This document shows, in pieces, positions 1 to 8,304 of a DNA stretch of 31,946 nucleotides (the stretch's first letter is position 1; each line of letters begins with the position of its first letter). The notes under the pieces were generated by a model. It worked only from the letters and a program-made list of their open reading frames with translations. It was not told where the DNA came from and did no database searches. The DNA comes from CAYRYU01 sp964428355 (GTDB lineage: Bacteria; Muiribacteriota; Ozemobacteria; Ozemobacterales; Ozemobacteraceae). The DNA lies in contig CAYRYU010000082.1 of NCBI GenBank assembly GCA_964428355.1, positions 1 to 31,946 on the forward strand, in the 5' to 3' direction. The translations under genes and the position numbers were made by a program.

Positions 1-2
1 CG

Positions 3-1049
3 ACAGTGGCTCCCGAAGCCGCCGGAACCGATTCGGAGTTCAGCGGATTCCAGGAGCCTCCTCCCCCCGCGGAAACCACGGGACCGAGACCTTCCAGGAG
101 CCCTTCCCCCCTTTCCGTCGAGCTCGTCATGGGGGGAATCTGGCCGTGGGAAGGCAGCCTCTACCCCCATGACCCCGCGGACGCATACCGGGAGCCCGAC
201 AACGCCGACGGACTGGTTCCCCGCCGGGAACTCAACGGACGGGCATACCACGGAGGCCAGGCCCGAATCCGGCCAGGCAACAGAGTCCCGATGGACCGGT
301 TCAACCTTCCCCAGGGGCTCGTCTGGAAGGATCCAAAGACGATCATCGTCTGCGACACCGGGAATCACCGGGTCAAGGCGGTTTCCCTCGAAGGCGAGGT
401 CCTGTGGGTCCTCGGGCAGGAGGGATGGAAGGATGGCTATTTCCATTCCCCCCTCGGAATCGACATGGACAAGGACGGCAAGTTATACGTGACCGAACCC
501 CGGTCAAAGTACATCCGTGGACTGGGCCTCGATTTCCTCCAGCGCCAGCGGGTACAGGGGAACCGCCTCCAGATCTTCGGAAAGGACCTGAAGGTCTCAA
601 AGCGGCTTGGCCACATGCATCACATGTCGGGCATCGACCGGAGACAGCTCAAGGATCCAGTCCGGGTCTACGTCTCACCGGCCGGGGACATCCACCTCAC
701 CGACAATGGAAACCATAGGGTGATGGTCTACGATGCCTCGCTCAAGTTCAAGAAGATGTACAAGGAATGGCCTTTCTACAAGCTCCGATACCCGTTCGGC
801 ATAAATGGAGACGGGGCGGGAAGATTGGCGATCGCGGATACCGGAAATCACCGGGTCGTGATCGTCGGGCCGGACGGCGTCATCAAGCAGATCCTGGGCG
901 GTTTCGGAACGCAACCGGGGAGGTTTTCCTTCCCGCGGGAAGCCCGGTTCGCCCCCGATGGCTCGTTGTATGTCCTCGACTCCCAGAACTGCCGGATCCA
1001 GGTCTTCCGCCCCCAGGCAAGTTCGGAGGATTCGGTAAAACCCCAGTAG
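3..1049 (+). CDS. NHL-repeat beta-propeller protein, 5' end open
   Basis: The frame is open to the left edge, so the gene probably starts upstream; the first in-window start codon is GTG at 6 (347 aa from there). The N-terminal part is rich in Pro and Ser (about residues 15-37) and looks like a linker. From about residue 95 on there are four NHL-type blades marked by DTGNHRVKAV, DNGNHRVMVY, DTGNHRVVIV and DSQNCRIQVF, each preceded by a G/F-rich turn such as FNLPQGL or FSFPREARF. NHL repeats form beta-propellers that bind proteins, RNA or ligands, and secreted bacterial versions are common; no catalytic motif is visible. Any signal peptide would lie outside the window. The assignment to the NHL fold is secure; the function is unknown. 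Confidence 0.8.
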   Translation, partial: TVAPEAAGTDSEFSGFQEPPPPAETTGPRPSRSPSPLSVELVMGGIWPWEGSLYPHDPADAYREPDNADGLVPRRELNGRAYHGGQARIRPGNRVPMDRFNLPQGLVWKDPKTIIVCDTGNHRVKAVSLEGEVLWVLGQEGWKDGYFHSPLGIDMDKDGKLYVTEPRSKYIRGLGLDFLQRQRVQGNRLQIFGKDLKVSKRLGHMHHMSGIDRRQLKDPVRVYVSPAGDIHLTDNGNHRVMVYDASLKFKKMYKEWPFYKLRYPFGINGDGAGRLAIADTGNHRVVIVGPDGVIKQILGGFGTQPGRFSFPREARFAPDGSLYVLDSQNCRIQVFRPQASSEDSVKPQ

Positions 1050-1091
1050 GTTGGGACTTTCCCACGCTGTCACAAGTTTGCTGATAGGATT

Positions 1092-1195
1092 GCCACGGAG
1101 ACACAGAGCCACAGAGGTTGCCGATGAATCGGACAGGTTTGTTTCCCCTTTTCGAAAGTCCCCAGCTTTCTCTGTGCTCTCTGCGACTCTGTGGC
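1092..1195. repeat. Palindromic intergenic repeat, CACRGAG type
   Basis: The left arm at 1092-1117 reads GCCACGGAGACACAGAG and continues with CCACAGAGG. The right arm at 1169-1195 is its imperfect reverse complement (GCCACAGAGTCGCAGAG on the minus strand). About 51 bp separate the arms. Phrases of the form CACGGAGACACAGAG are familiar from memory as dispersed intergenic palindromes in many environmental bacterial genomes, usually without an assigned function. The element lies between the NHL gene and the next coding region, so it could fold in RNA and act as a terminator or stabiliser, or it could be a MITE-like relic. The rest of the 1050-1321 gap shows nothing else I can name. Confidence 0.6.
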
Positions 1196-1321
1196 ATCCT
1201 CGTCAGAAACTTTGCTTCGGTCTCGATTTTTCTTTAACCGGGAGGTGGAGTCTGGTAATCTTGGGAGGTTCCTGGGGCAACCGACTCGGGATGCCCCGAT
1301 TTCCTTGATGAGGTGAATCGG

Positions 1322-2467
1322 ATGGGTGAAGAAGTAATTCGCGAGGGCAGCTGGATCTGTCCGAACTGCAATACCAAGAACCGGGGTTCCATGGAGAAAT
1401 GCTCCGCATGCGGGGCGGTCCGTGGGAACGTCAAGTTCATCTATGAAGACGACGGAGCCGTTGTCTCCGACGATGCCGGCAAGAAGAAGGCACTCGGTGG
1501 AGCCGACTGGATCTGCGCCTTCTGCGGAGTGAGCAGCGCTGCGGATGCCACAAAATGCAGCGGCTGCGGAGCTCCTCGCGAGGAGGGAACCCAGCGGTCG
1601 GTCCAGAAAGTTGATATCCACGCCAAGGATCGCCCCCAACAACCCGAGAAGGTTTCCCCCCACGGCCATTCCCAGCCCACTCAATCGGGGCAGGCCGGAG
1701 TTCCGGGCTGCTTCAAGTTCGGGTGCGGAGGATTGATCCTTCTGCTGCTCGTGTTCATGGGCTTCGAATGCATGACGTTCGAACAGTCGATGGAGGTGAC
1801 GAGCCGGGAGTGGGTTCGTACGATCGGGATCGACGAGTATACCACCGTCCAGCACCAGGCATGGGAGAACCAGGTTCCCAACGATGCCCGGATAGTGAAC
1901 CGTGAACAGAAGATCAAGGAGTACAAGGACGTCCTCACCGGCTACAAGAGCGTCGAGGAGACCTATACCGAGCAGGTCCAGGTCGGGACCAAGAAGGTCA
2001 AGACCGGAGTCGAGGACCTCGGAAACGGCCGTTTCAAGGAGATCTACGAAGACCAACCGGTCTACAAGGACGTGGAAAAGACCCGGATGGTGCAAAAACC
2101 CCAGTATCGCAAAGATCCCGTCTATGCCGATTACATCACCTACGACCGGGATGAGTGGAAAGAGGTCGAAAAGAAGGAAGCCCGCGGGACGGTCGAAGAG
2201 GTCAAATGGCCCGAGACCGGAGTTTCCAAAACGGCGGACAACCAGATTGGCAACCAGCGCGAGGGAACTCGGACCGAGTTCTACATGGTCATCCTGAAGT
2301 CTCAGAAGGATGGAAAAACCTACGACATCAAGGAACTCGAAGGGAAGCCCCTGGATTTCGCGAGTTTCGAAAAGATGAAAATGGGAACCAAGGTTCCCGT
2401 CGAACTGAGCGGCCTTGGGAACATCAAGGGACTGAAGCTCGACACCCTCCCCCAACCCGCGCACTGA
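1322..2467 (+). CDS. Membrane protein with two RanBP2-type zinc fingers
   Basis: ATG at 1322 is preferred over an in-frame GTG at 1313, because the AGGTG at 1311-1315 then sits as a Shine-Dalgarno with 6-nt spacing. This gives 381 aa. Two W-x-C-x2-C-x10-C-x2-C fingers (C13/C16/C27/C30 and C65/C68/C79/C82) match the RanBP2-type zinc finger. They are followed by a Pro/Gln-rich linker and one hydrophobic segment near residues 133-153, then a soluble charged region of about 225 residues. That region repeats YKDV- and TGYKSV-like phrases rich in Lys, Glu and Tyr, and has no enzyme motif I recognise. The topology suggests cytoplasmic fingers and an extracytoplasmic Lys/Glu-rich domain. In eukaryotes this finger binds ubiquitin, RNA or proteins; the role here is unknown. 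Confidence 0.85.
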   Translation: MGEEVIREGSWICPNCNTKNRGSMEKCSACGAVRGNVKFIYEDDGAVVSDDAGKKKALGGADWICAFCGVSSAADATKCSGCGAPREEGTQRSVQKVDIHAKDRPQQPEKVSPHGHSQPTQSGQAGVPGCFKFGCGGLILLLLVFMGFECMTFEQSMEVTSREWVRTIGIDEYTTVQHQAWENQVPNDARIVNREQKIKEYKDVLTGYKSVEETYTEQVQVGTKKVKTGVEDLGNGRFKEIYEDQPVYKDVEKTRMVQKPQYRKDPVYADYITYDRDEWKEVEKKEARGTVEEVKWPETGVSKTADNQIGNQREGTRTEFYMVILKSQKDGKTYDIKELEGKPLDFASFEKMKMGTKVPVELSGLGNIKGLKLDTLPQPAH

Positions 2468-2505
2468 GACTCCCCCCGGTCTCCTTCCATGTGTAGATGA
2501 AGGAT

Positions 2506-2549
2506 GGGAGCCACGATAACGGATCCAACGGATCCGTATCATGACTCCC
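2506..2549. terminator. Candidate bidirectional terminator hairpin
   Basis: A long imperfect hairpin lies between two convergent genes. The outer arms are GGGAG (2506-2510) and CTCCC (2545-2549). The inner arms are ACGGATCC (2519-2526) and GGATCCGT (2530-2537) around a 3-nt loop, extended to GATAACGGATCC and GGATCCGTATC with one bulged A. The T-runs on either side are weak. It is the only notable structure in the 151-bp gap. Confidence 0.45.
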
Positions 2550-2618
2550 GATTTCTTGAACGCCCACCCCGTTCAGTTCGGAGGAGAAGGGTTCCAAAAC
2601 ACGGTCAATTCCCGGATG

Positions 2619-3353
2619 TCAGACCTGGACGTTCTTTCCGCATTCACGGCAGGGGATCTTGCCTTCAAGGAGATCTCCCGGTGTGGGGTTCAATCTTGCC
2701 CCGCAGAATGGGCAAAATCGGGCATCCCGTATGTCCGGGAGATCCCTTGTATCGGAATCGGGATCACCCTCCTCACCATCGTCATCATCGTCATCATCGT
2801 AATCGTCGGACTTGGATTCGGTATCCGGATCCGGGGGGAAGTCCGGGTCTGACTCGGAATCGGGACCAGGTTCTTCGGTCGCCTCCGCCAGCTCCCGCGG
2901 AAGCTCGGAATAGACAGGATTACCCTGGGAAGAAACTTTGTTGAAGTCATCCAGAAGGGCTTGGGTTTCCTCGGCGTCATCGGGAGAAACCAGTATCCTG
3001 GTGGGGATTTCCGCGGCGGGAATTCCGGCACCGAAAATTGCCGAAGGACGACCTTTTCCGAAACCGGCACTCACGACGGAGAATTCGATGCCTTGTTCGG
3101 AAAGAAGGTCTCCAACCGCCGTGACCAGGAAGGGATCGGTGGTTTCGAAAACGACTACGCCATCCAGGATTTCCACACCCGACGAAGCCTGCAGGGAAGC
3201 ATCCTCGGAGGGATCCCCTGCGAGGAGGAGGTCCTGATAGTCTTCGGATCCTGGCTCGGGGGGAAGGTCCTTTTCCTCGACCAGATCACAATCACAACTC
3301 CGGCATCTGGTAAAACCCTCCCGGAATTCCGATCTACAACGCGGGCAGAACAT
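2619..3353 (-). CDS. DUF2007 protein with zinc ribbons at both ends
   Basis: This 244-aa protein starts with a zinc ribbon (C3, C6, C17, C20). Next comes an alpha/beta segment at about residues 60-140 in which VVFETTDPFLVTAVGDLL, a G-I-E-F turn and IPTRILVSPDDAEETQALL match the DUF2007 ('putative signal transducing protein') pattern. A very acidic linker with a run of Asp around residues 180-195 follows, then a second ribbon (C214, C217, C235, C238). The Asp run is encoded by a GAT-rich low-complexity stretch near 2762-2815. The start is supported by AGAGGTG just upstream on the minus strand. It is the last gene of the O-methyltransferase operon, 26 bp after the phosphatase. DUF2007 has no established biochemical function. 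Confidence 0.8.
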   Translation of the reverse strand: MFCPRCRSEFREGFTRCRSCDCDLVEEKDLPPEPGSEDYQDLLLAGDPSEDASLQASSGVEILDGVVVFETTDPFLVTAVGDLLSEQGIEFSVVSAGFGKGRPSAIFGAGIPAAEIPTRILVSPDDAEETQALLDDFNKVSSQGNPVYSELPRELAEATEEPGPDSESDPDFPPDPDTESKSDDYDDDDDDDGEEGDPDSDTRDLPDIRDARFCPFCGARLNPTPGDLLEGKIPCRECGKNVQV

Positions 3354-3379
3354 TCATTTTCACCTCTCTTCGACCAGGT

Positions 3380-4069
3380 TCAAAGACCGCGTGGAAAGGG
3401 CTGTGTCGGATTCAGGCCCCCCGCCCGAAGGTGGCAGACATCCCCCCACGTGTTCAGACGCCAGAGGGTGCCGTCTATCACGATCGAGTTAAGGGCAGTG
3501 TTGAATATGGAAAAGGCGCGGGGAACATTCAGCGGAATCCCCAGGATGATCCTCATGACGACGTCAAGGACACCCCCGTGCGTCACGACCCCGACCCTTC
3601 CTCCCTTGTTCCTTGAGGCAATTGCTTCCAGACAGGGTTTCACACGGTTGAGGAAGTCGTTCGCACTCTCGCCGCCGGGAATCCGGAAATCCGGGTCACG
3701 ACTCCTGAAGCGTGCATTCTCCTCGGGAAACTCGCGCCGGATCCCGTCGAAATCCAGCCCCTGGAAGCAGCCCATGTTGCGTTCCCGAAGACCCTGGTCA
3801 GTTGCCGGGGAAAAACCGACCCTTTCCCCGATGATCGCGGCGGTTTCCATCGCCCGGCCAAGGTCGCTCGAAACCAGGCATGTGAGCCCCTCCTGATCGA
3901 GCCGGGAGGCGATTCCACGGGCCTGGGTTCGGCCGGCTTCCGTTAGGGGGCTGTCCCCGTGGCCCTGCATCCGGCCCGCCAGGTTCCATTGGGTTTCACC
4001 GTGACGGACCAGGATCAACTCCGTCCCCTTGAAATCGTTGGGGAAAGTCGGGATGGGGGAAGGACTCAC
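3380..4069 (-). CDS. Histidine phosphatase (phosphoglycerate-mutase-like)
   Basis: The start is GTG at 4069, overlapping the O-methyltransferase stop in a GTGA arrangement; the longer open frame upstream is antisense to nothing useful and overlaps that gene. The product is 229 aa. The catalytic RHGE motif is at residues 22-25 (LVRHGETQWN), with the usual SSDLGRAMET helix, an RERNMGCFQG segment carrying the acid residue, and a late VTHGGVLDVV with the second histidine. This is a complete histidine-phosphatase superfamily set, acting through a phosphohistidine. Substrates in the family range from phosphoglycerate to cobalamin and sugar phosphates, and the sequence does not decide between them. 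It probably is cytoplasmic and co-transcribed with its neighbours. Confidence 0.9.
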   Translation of the reverse strand: MSPSPIPTFPNDFKGTELILVRHGETQWNLAGRMQGHGDSPLTEAGRTQARGIASRLDQEGLTCLVSSDLGRAMETAAIIGERVGFSPATDQGLRERNMGCFQGLDFDGIRREFPEENARFRSRDPDFRIPGGESANDFLNRVKPCLEAIASRNKGGRVGVVTHGGVLDVVMRIILGIPLNVPRAFSIFNTALNSIVIDGTLWRLNTWGDVCHLRAGGLNPTQPFPRGL

Positions 4070-4731
4070 TCCCTTTTCACGGCCAGAGTCAGGCCGTCCC
4101 CCACGGGAAGCATGCAAAGGTGGATCCGGGAATCGTTCCGCCTCGCAGCATTGAAAGCCCTTATGGCATTGGTCTCGGGATCCCTTTCCTGATCGTCGAG
4201 GAGGCTTCCACCCCAGAGAACGTTGTCGACGGCGATCAATCCGCCAGGTCTTACCAGGGCGAGGCAACGCTCGAAGCATTCTTCATATTCGGTCTTGTCA
4301 GCATCGATGAAGGCGAAATCGAAGGTCCCTTCCTGGCCTTCCTTCAGGAGGTTGGCGAGAGTTTCGAGGGCTGGAGCGAGCTTGAGGCTGATTTTGTGGG
4401 CCACCCCGGCCATGTTCCAGAATTTCAGGGCGATGTCGGTGAACTCTTTCGACATGTCGAGGGCAACGACCCGCCCGTCATCGGGAAGCGCCTGGGCGAC
4501 GACAAGCGAACTGTAGCCGGTGAAAACCCCGACGTCGAGGGTTTTCCTGGCCCGCGTGAGCTTCACCAGCAAACGGAAAAGCTGCCCCTGGATCGGGGAA
4601 ATCTGCATTCCCCCACGGGGCATCTTCCTCGTTTCCTCGCGCAGGAGCTTCAATTCCCGGGATTCCCGGACAGAATGTTCCGAAATATACCGGACCAGAT
4701 CCGGAGTGAGATTGATGCATTGCGATGACAT
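4066..4731 (-). CDS. SAM-dependent O-methyltransferase, CCoAOMT family
   Basis: ATG at 4731 is chosen because AGGAGG lies just upstream on the minus strand and the family homology begins there; the product is 222 aa. The SAM-binding motif DVGVFTGYSS is at residues 66-75, LDMS follows the second beta strand, and FIDADK at 141-146 supplies the acidic metal-binding residues of the caffeoyl-CoA O-methyltransferase-like family (Methyltransf_3). The conserved late VDNVLWGG segment is also present. Such enzymes methylate catechol-type hydroxyls in a cation-dependent way, but the bacterial substrate is usually unknown. It is the first gene of a three-gene operon (methyltransferase, phosphatase, DUF2007 protein) with its own promoter at 4765-4792. 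Confidence 0.9.
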   Translation of the reverse strand: MSSQCINLTPDLVRYISEHSVRESRELKLLREETRKMPRGGMQISPIQGQLFRLLVKLTRARKTLDVGVFTGYSSLVVAQALPDDGRVVALDMSKEFTDIALKFWNMAGVAHKISLKLAPALETLANLLKEGQEGTFDFAFIDADKTEYEECFERCLALVRPGGLIAVDNVLWGGSLLDDQERDPETNAIRAFNAARRNDSRIHLCMLPVGDGLTLAVKRE

Positions 4732-4764
4732 GGGTTCCTCCTGGGAATTCTTGCACTGGCCAAT

Positions 4765-4792
4765 TCTATACTCAGTGTGCCCGCGGGGGCAA
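4765..4792 (-). promoter_or_regulatory. Sigma-70-type promoter of the methyltransferase operon
   Basis: On the minus strand, TTGCCC (4787-4792), a 16-bp spacer and TATAGA (4765-4770) stand about 34 bp from the ATG at 4731. The promoter is divergent from the PIN/TRAM promoter about 100 bp away. Confidence 0.6.
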
Positions 4793-4889
4793 GGCATTCC
4801 GTAAAGCACGTTCCCATCCCGTGCACAGGCTCGGCTGAATTTCACAAGCTTCCCTTCGTGGAACTGCGTTCCTGAGCATGGCACGAAAT

Positions 4890-4918
4890 TTGCCAATTGA
4901 TGCGGTTCATGGTATGCT
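4890..4918 (+). promoter_or_regulatory. Sigma-70-type promoter of the PIN/TRAM-gltX operon
   Basis: TTGCCA (4890-4895), a 17-bp spacer and TATGCT (4913-4918) place the transcription start near 4925, about 16 nt before the chosen ATG at 4941. This promoter position argues against the longer in-frame start at 4878. Confidence 0.65.
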
Positions 4919-4940
4919 TTTTCCCCTCGGGAAAGACTAC

Positions 4941-6056
4941 ATGATTTTTCAATTCTTACGTTTTCTGCTGGTTATAACGGGTACCGTAGTTGGAGTGGCC
5001 ATGGGATACGGTATCACGTCCCAGTATGAAAACGTTCTCGAGACCGAAAACCCGGAAATCAAGCTTGCCGCCCTCCTGGGCTGCCTGGGGTATCTCATAT
5101 GTTCGATGGTTGGTCGGGAATTCCAGGGATGGCTGGAAGAGAAGCTCGAAAACACCAACAGCTACGACCTGGCATGGGGAACCGCGGGCCTTGTGGCGGG
5201 GCTCGTTTCCGCCAACCTGTTCTTCATCCCCGTCTATTTCATCCTTTACCGGGGTCTGGGAGACTTCCATTTCGAGAACAAGTATTTCGACTCACTGGTA
5301 CCGCTGTTCAACCTCGTATTCCCGCTTTTCTTCAACCTCCTGTTCGGATATCTGGGGATGCGGATCATTTCCCGCTACCGGTCGGTCCAGAGCCGGATCT
5401 CGCCCTCCAGCCTCGCCGTCCCGCCCAAGGTGGTCGACACGAGCGCAATCATCGATGGCCGCTTCGCAGAACTTTTCCGCCTGGGTTTCATCGAAGGACA
5501 GCTGCTGGTCCCCCGTTTCATCGTGAACGAAATGCAGTTCCTGGCAGACGCCGCCGATCCGATGAAGCGGTCGAAAGGCCGGCAGGGCTTGAACCTCCTC
5601 AACAAGTTGTACAAGGAATTCCCAGACCAGGTGGTCATTTCCGAGTTCGACAACCCAAAGGTCCATCAGGTGGACGGAAAGCTGGTCGATTATGCGAAAT
5701 CATCGGGCGCCTGCCTGATCACACTTGACTACAACCTCAAGCGGGTTGCCGAGCTTGACCAGATACGGGTCCTGAACCTCAATGACCTCATGAATTCGCT
5801 CAAACCGATCTTCCTCAGCGGAGAGGAGGTCGAAGTCAGCATAATCAAACCCGGCAAGGAACCGAACCAGGGAGTCGGCTTCCTGACCGACGGAACGATG
5901 ATCGTGGTCGAGGACGGCGGAAACCACATCGGGCAGAAGGTGATGACGACCGTAACGAATATTCTCCAGACAGCAGCGGGAAGGATGATTTTTTCCCGAA
6001 TCAATGCGACTTCGCCGGCGAAGAGCGAGGGAAAACGCAGGGAACCTAGCAAGTAA
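4941..6056 (+). CDS. Membrane PIN/TRAM-domain protein, YacL-like
   Basis: ATG at 4941 follows GGGAAAG and lies just downstream of a good promoter; the product is 371 aa. Four hydrophobic segments fill roughly residues 3-145. The PIN nuclease fold follows: VVDTSAIIDGR (D166), the NEMQ glutamate (E197), KLVDYA, and TLDYN (D263) give the acidic metal-binding set. A TRAM domain occupies about residues 293-352 (LSGEEVEVSI to GRMIFSRI). This architecture, four TM helices then PIN then TRAM, is that of Bacillus YacL. The neighbourhood with gltX is also found in Firmicutes. The inferred role is a membrane-bound RNase or RNA-binding factor. Its exact substrate is not known. Confidence 0.93.
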   Translation: MIFQFLRFLLVITGTVVGVAMGYGITSQYENVLETENPEIKLAALLGCLGYLICSMVGREFQGWLEEKLENTNSYDLAWGTAGLVAGLVSANLFFIPVYFILYRGLGDFHFENKYFDSLVPLFNLVFPLFFNLLFGYLGMRIISRYRSVQSRISPSSLAVPPKVVDTSAIIDGRFAELFRLGFIEGQLLVPRFIVNEMQFLADAADPMKRSKGRQGLNLLNKLYKEFPDQVVISEFDNPKVHQVDGKLVDYAKSSGACLITLDYNLKRVAELDQIRVLNLNDLMNSLKPIFLSGEEVEVSIIKPGKEPNQGVGFLTDGTMIVVEDGGNHIGQKVMTTVTNILQTAAGRMIFSRINATSPAKSEGKRREPSK

Positions 6057-6077
6057 TCTATCAGGGAGGACAGTTTT

Positions 6078-6863
6078 ATGAGCATGCGCGTCAAGGATAT
6101 CCTTGATCCCAACCTGGTCACCGTCGACCAGAACCAAACGGTTTTCGGCCTCAGGGAGCTGATGATCCTCAGACAGCCCGAATGCGTCCTGGTTCTCGAC
6201 TCGAGCCGGAAACTCGTGGGTATTCTGACTCCCTCCCATCTTGCCACCATCAACGATTTCGACATGGATGAAAAGGTCTCCCGCGTCATGATCAAGAAGT
6301 TCAAGAAGATCAACGCGAACGAGAATGTCCGTGAAGCGGCGTCGCTCCTTTCCGCCAGCGAACTCGAAGCGCTCCCCGTCGTCGACAACAACGACGAACT
6401 GGTCGGAGTGGTGACCTACAAGGACATCGTGAAAGATCTTGTCGAAGATCATTCCAACCAGAAGCTCACCCCCGAGAGTGCCGTCATCTACCTCGCCATG
6501 ACCAAGGATGCGGAGCAGGAGGAATACTGGCTCCAGAAGGTCACCAACGCCGGGTTCCGGGCGGCCATAACCCAGGTCGGGGCCACCGCCGAAAAGCTCC
6601 CGATCAAGCTCAGGGAAGCCACGATCGTCGCCGCGATCGCAAGAAGCGTCATCCGGGAAGACCCTCGCGAAAAGTTTTCCGTCAGCAACGCCGTGAGGGA
6701 TATCTTCAGCCAGTGCACCGTCATCAACCCCGGGCTGGGCGGCGGATTCAAGGTCGCCATTGTCAGGGGAGAAGGACGTATCGCCGTTGCCGCATTCGGA
6801 CGTTGCGGTCACGCACTCGCGAACGGCAACGAACAGATTTTCATGGGAGGGAACATAATTTGA
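6078..6863 (+). CDS. Tandem CBS protein with HutP-like C-terminal domain
   Basis: ATG at 6078 follows GGGAGGA; the product is 261 aa. Two CBS domains cover about residues 5-57 and 65-122 (VLVLDSSRKLVGIL and LPVVDNNDELVGVVTYKDI are typical), and they usually bind adenine nucleotides. Residues 133-261 look like the HutP fold. Shared features are an ...SAVIYLAMT start, AITQVGA after a strand, the ATIVAAIARSVI helix, GGGFKVAIVR, and a closing IAVAAFGRCGHA and GGNII. HutP is a histidine-dependent RNA antiterminator. The histidines that bind its ligand and metal are not evident here. The HutP relation is inferred from pattern, not a search. The gene lies between the PIN/TRAM gene (21-bp gap) and gltX (overlap), so a sensor of nucleotide or amino-acid state acting on RNA is plausible. 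Confidence 0.75.
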   Translation: MSMRVKDILDPNLVTVDQNQTVFGLRELMILRQPECVLVLDSSRKLVGILTPSHLATINDFDMDEKVSRVMIKKFKKINANENVREAASLLSASELEALPVVDNNDELVGVVTYKDIVKDLVEDHSNQKLTPESAVIYLAMTKDAEQEEYWLQKVTNAGFRAAITQVGATAEKLPIKLREATIVAAIARSVIREDPREKFSVSNAVRDIFSQCTVINPGLGGGFKVAIVRGEGRIAVAAFGRCGHALANGNEQIFMGGNII

Positions 6864-8296
6864 CGCCCACGTCTCGAGTCAGGGTCAGGTTCGCTCCATC
6901 CCCAACCGGGCACCTCCACGTCGGGGGCGCCAGGACCGCGCTTTTCAACTGGCTCTTCGCGAAGAACCGGGGAGGCAGCTTCATCCTTCGGATAGAAGAC
7001 ACTGACCAGGAGCGATCTACCGCCGAATCCGAAGAGGGCCTCCTTCGCGATCTGAAGTGGCTGGGCCTCGACTGGGACGAAGGCCCCGGAGTGGGCGGAC
7101 CGCATGGCCCCTACCGCCAGTCGGAACGCACTGCAATCTACCAGGAATATGCCCAACGGCTCGTCAAATCCGGTGCTGCCTACCACTGTTTCTGCTCGGA
7201 GGAGCTGCTGGAGCAGAAGCGCAAGCAGGCGGAGGCCGAGCACCGCTCCCACCACTACGACGGAACCTGCAGAAACCTCTCGCCCGACGATGTCCAGGCA
7301 CGGCTCGCCAGGGGTGAGAAAGGCGCGATCCGGGTCCGCGTCCCTCAGAAAGACTGCCGGATCGAAGACCTCGTCCGGGGGACCGTCGAATGGATGGGCG
7401 ATACGCTGGGCGATTTCATCATCCTGAGATCGAACGGGATGCCGGTCTACAATTTCTGCGTCGTCGTGGACGACTCGCAGATGGAGATAACGCACGTCAT
7501 CCGTGCCGAGGAGCACCTTCCGAACACCCACCGGCAGATGATCCTTTACGAGGCACTGGGAATCAAGCCTCCGGTTTTCGCGCACGCATCGCTCATCCTC
7601 GGCCCCGACAAGACGAAGCTTTCCAAGAGACATGGTGCAACGTCGGTAAACCAGTATGCCGAGGACGGTTTCCTGCCCGAGGCGATGGTCAATTTCCTCG
7701 CCCTCCTGGGCTGGAACGAGGGAATCGACAAGGAGATCTACTCGAAGAACGAGCTGATCGAGAAGTTCTCCCTCGAGCGAATCAGCAAATCCCCGGCGGT
7801 TTTCGACCATGCGAAGCTCAACTGGACCAACGGAATGCACATCCGCGGCCTGGGTCCCGTGAAGCTCGCCGAGATCCTCGACCCGGTTTTGCGGGAAACC
7901 TTCCATGGAAACCCGCTTCTTGCAACGGAAACCGGACGGCTGAAGGCGGCCAATCTCCTTTTGAACGCCCTGACGGTGATCAAGGATGCTCCCTCGATCC
8001 TGAAGCCGATCATCGAGGGAGGACAACCCGAAAACGACGAAGCCCGCGCCTTTGTGGCCGATCCGAAGGCCGCGAGCCTTTGGCAGGCCGTTCGGGAGGA
8101 GCTGACGGGGGCGGACTGGCAGCGGGTTCCTCTCAACGATGCCCTGAAACGGGCCGGAAAGAAAGTTGGAATGACCGGCAAGAACCTTTTCATGCCGGTG
8201 CGTGTCAAACTTACCGGGAGCTGTCACGGGCCCGACCTATTGGGGATCCTCGATTTCCTCGGCCGGGAAGAGGTCCTGAGGCGCTTCTCCTCCTGA
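6860..8296 (+). CDS. gltX: Glutamyl-tRNA synthetase
   Basis: The start is TTG at 6860, overlapping the previous stop as TTGA, with GGGAGGG at 6844-6850 as ribosome site. The upstream extension to 6713 lies inside the CBS gene in another frame. The product is 478 aa, normal for bacterial GluRS. It charges tRNA-Glu with glutamate in the cytoplasm. The class I signature is APSPTGHLHVGG (residues 12-23) and the second catalytic loop is KLSKRHG. A zinc site of the C-x-C...Y-x3-C type (YHCFCSEE and YDGTCR) is intact. The C-terminal helical anticodon-binding region ends with LLGILDFLG. It is the last gene of the operon that begins at 4941. Confidence 0.98.
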   Translation: MTPTSRVRVRFAPSPTGHLHVGGARTALFNWLFAKNRGGSFILRIEDTDQERSTAESEEGLLRDLKWLGLDWDEGPGVGGPHGPYRQSERTAIYQEYAQRLVKSGAAYHCFCSEELLEQKRKQAEAEHRSHHYDGTCRNLSPDDVQARLARGEKGAIRVRVPQKDCRIEDLVRGTVEWMGDTLGDFIILRSNGMPVYNFCVVVDDSQMEITHVIRAEEHLPNTHRQMILYEALGIKPPVFAHASLILGPDKTKLSKRHGATSVNQYAEDGFLPEAMVNFLALLGWNEGIDKEIYSKNELIEKFSLERISKSPAVFDHAKLNWTNGMHIRGLGPVKLAEILDPVLRETFHGNPLLATETGRLKAANLLLNALTVIKDAPSILKPIIEGGQPENDEARAFVADPKAASLWQAVREELTGADWQRVPLNDALKRAGKKVGMTGKNLFMPVRVKLTGSCHGPDLLGILDFLGREEVLRRFSS

Positions 8297-8304
8297 CCCT
8301 GATT

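Noticed and set aside
1070..2542. 490-codon minus-strand open frame
   Set aside because: It is the antisense shadow of the zinc-finger membrane protein and has no domain or ribosome site.
2762..2815. GAT-rich trinucleotide run resembling a microsatellite or CRISPR-like repeat
   Set aside because: It is the in-frame code for an Asp-rich linker in the DUF2007 protein, with no spacer structure.
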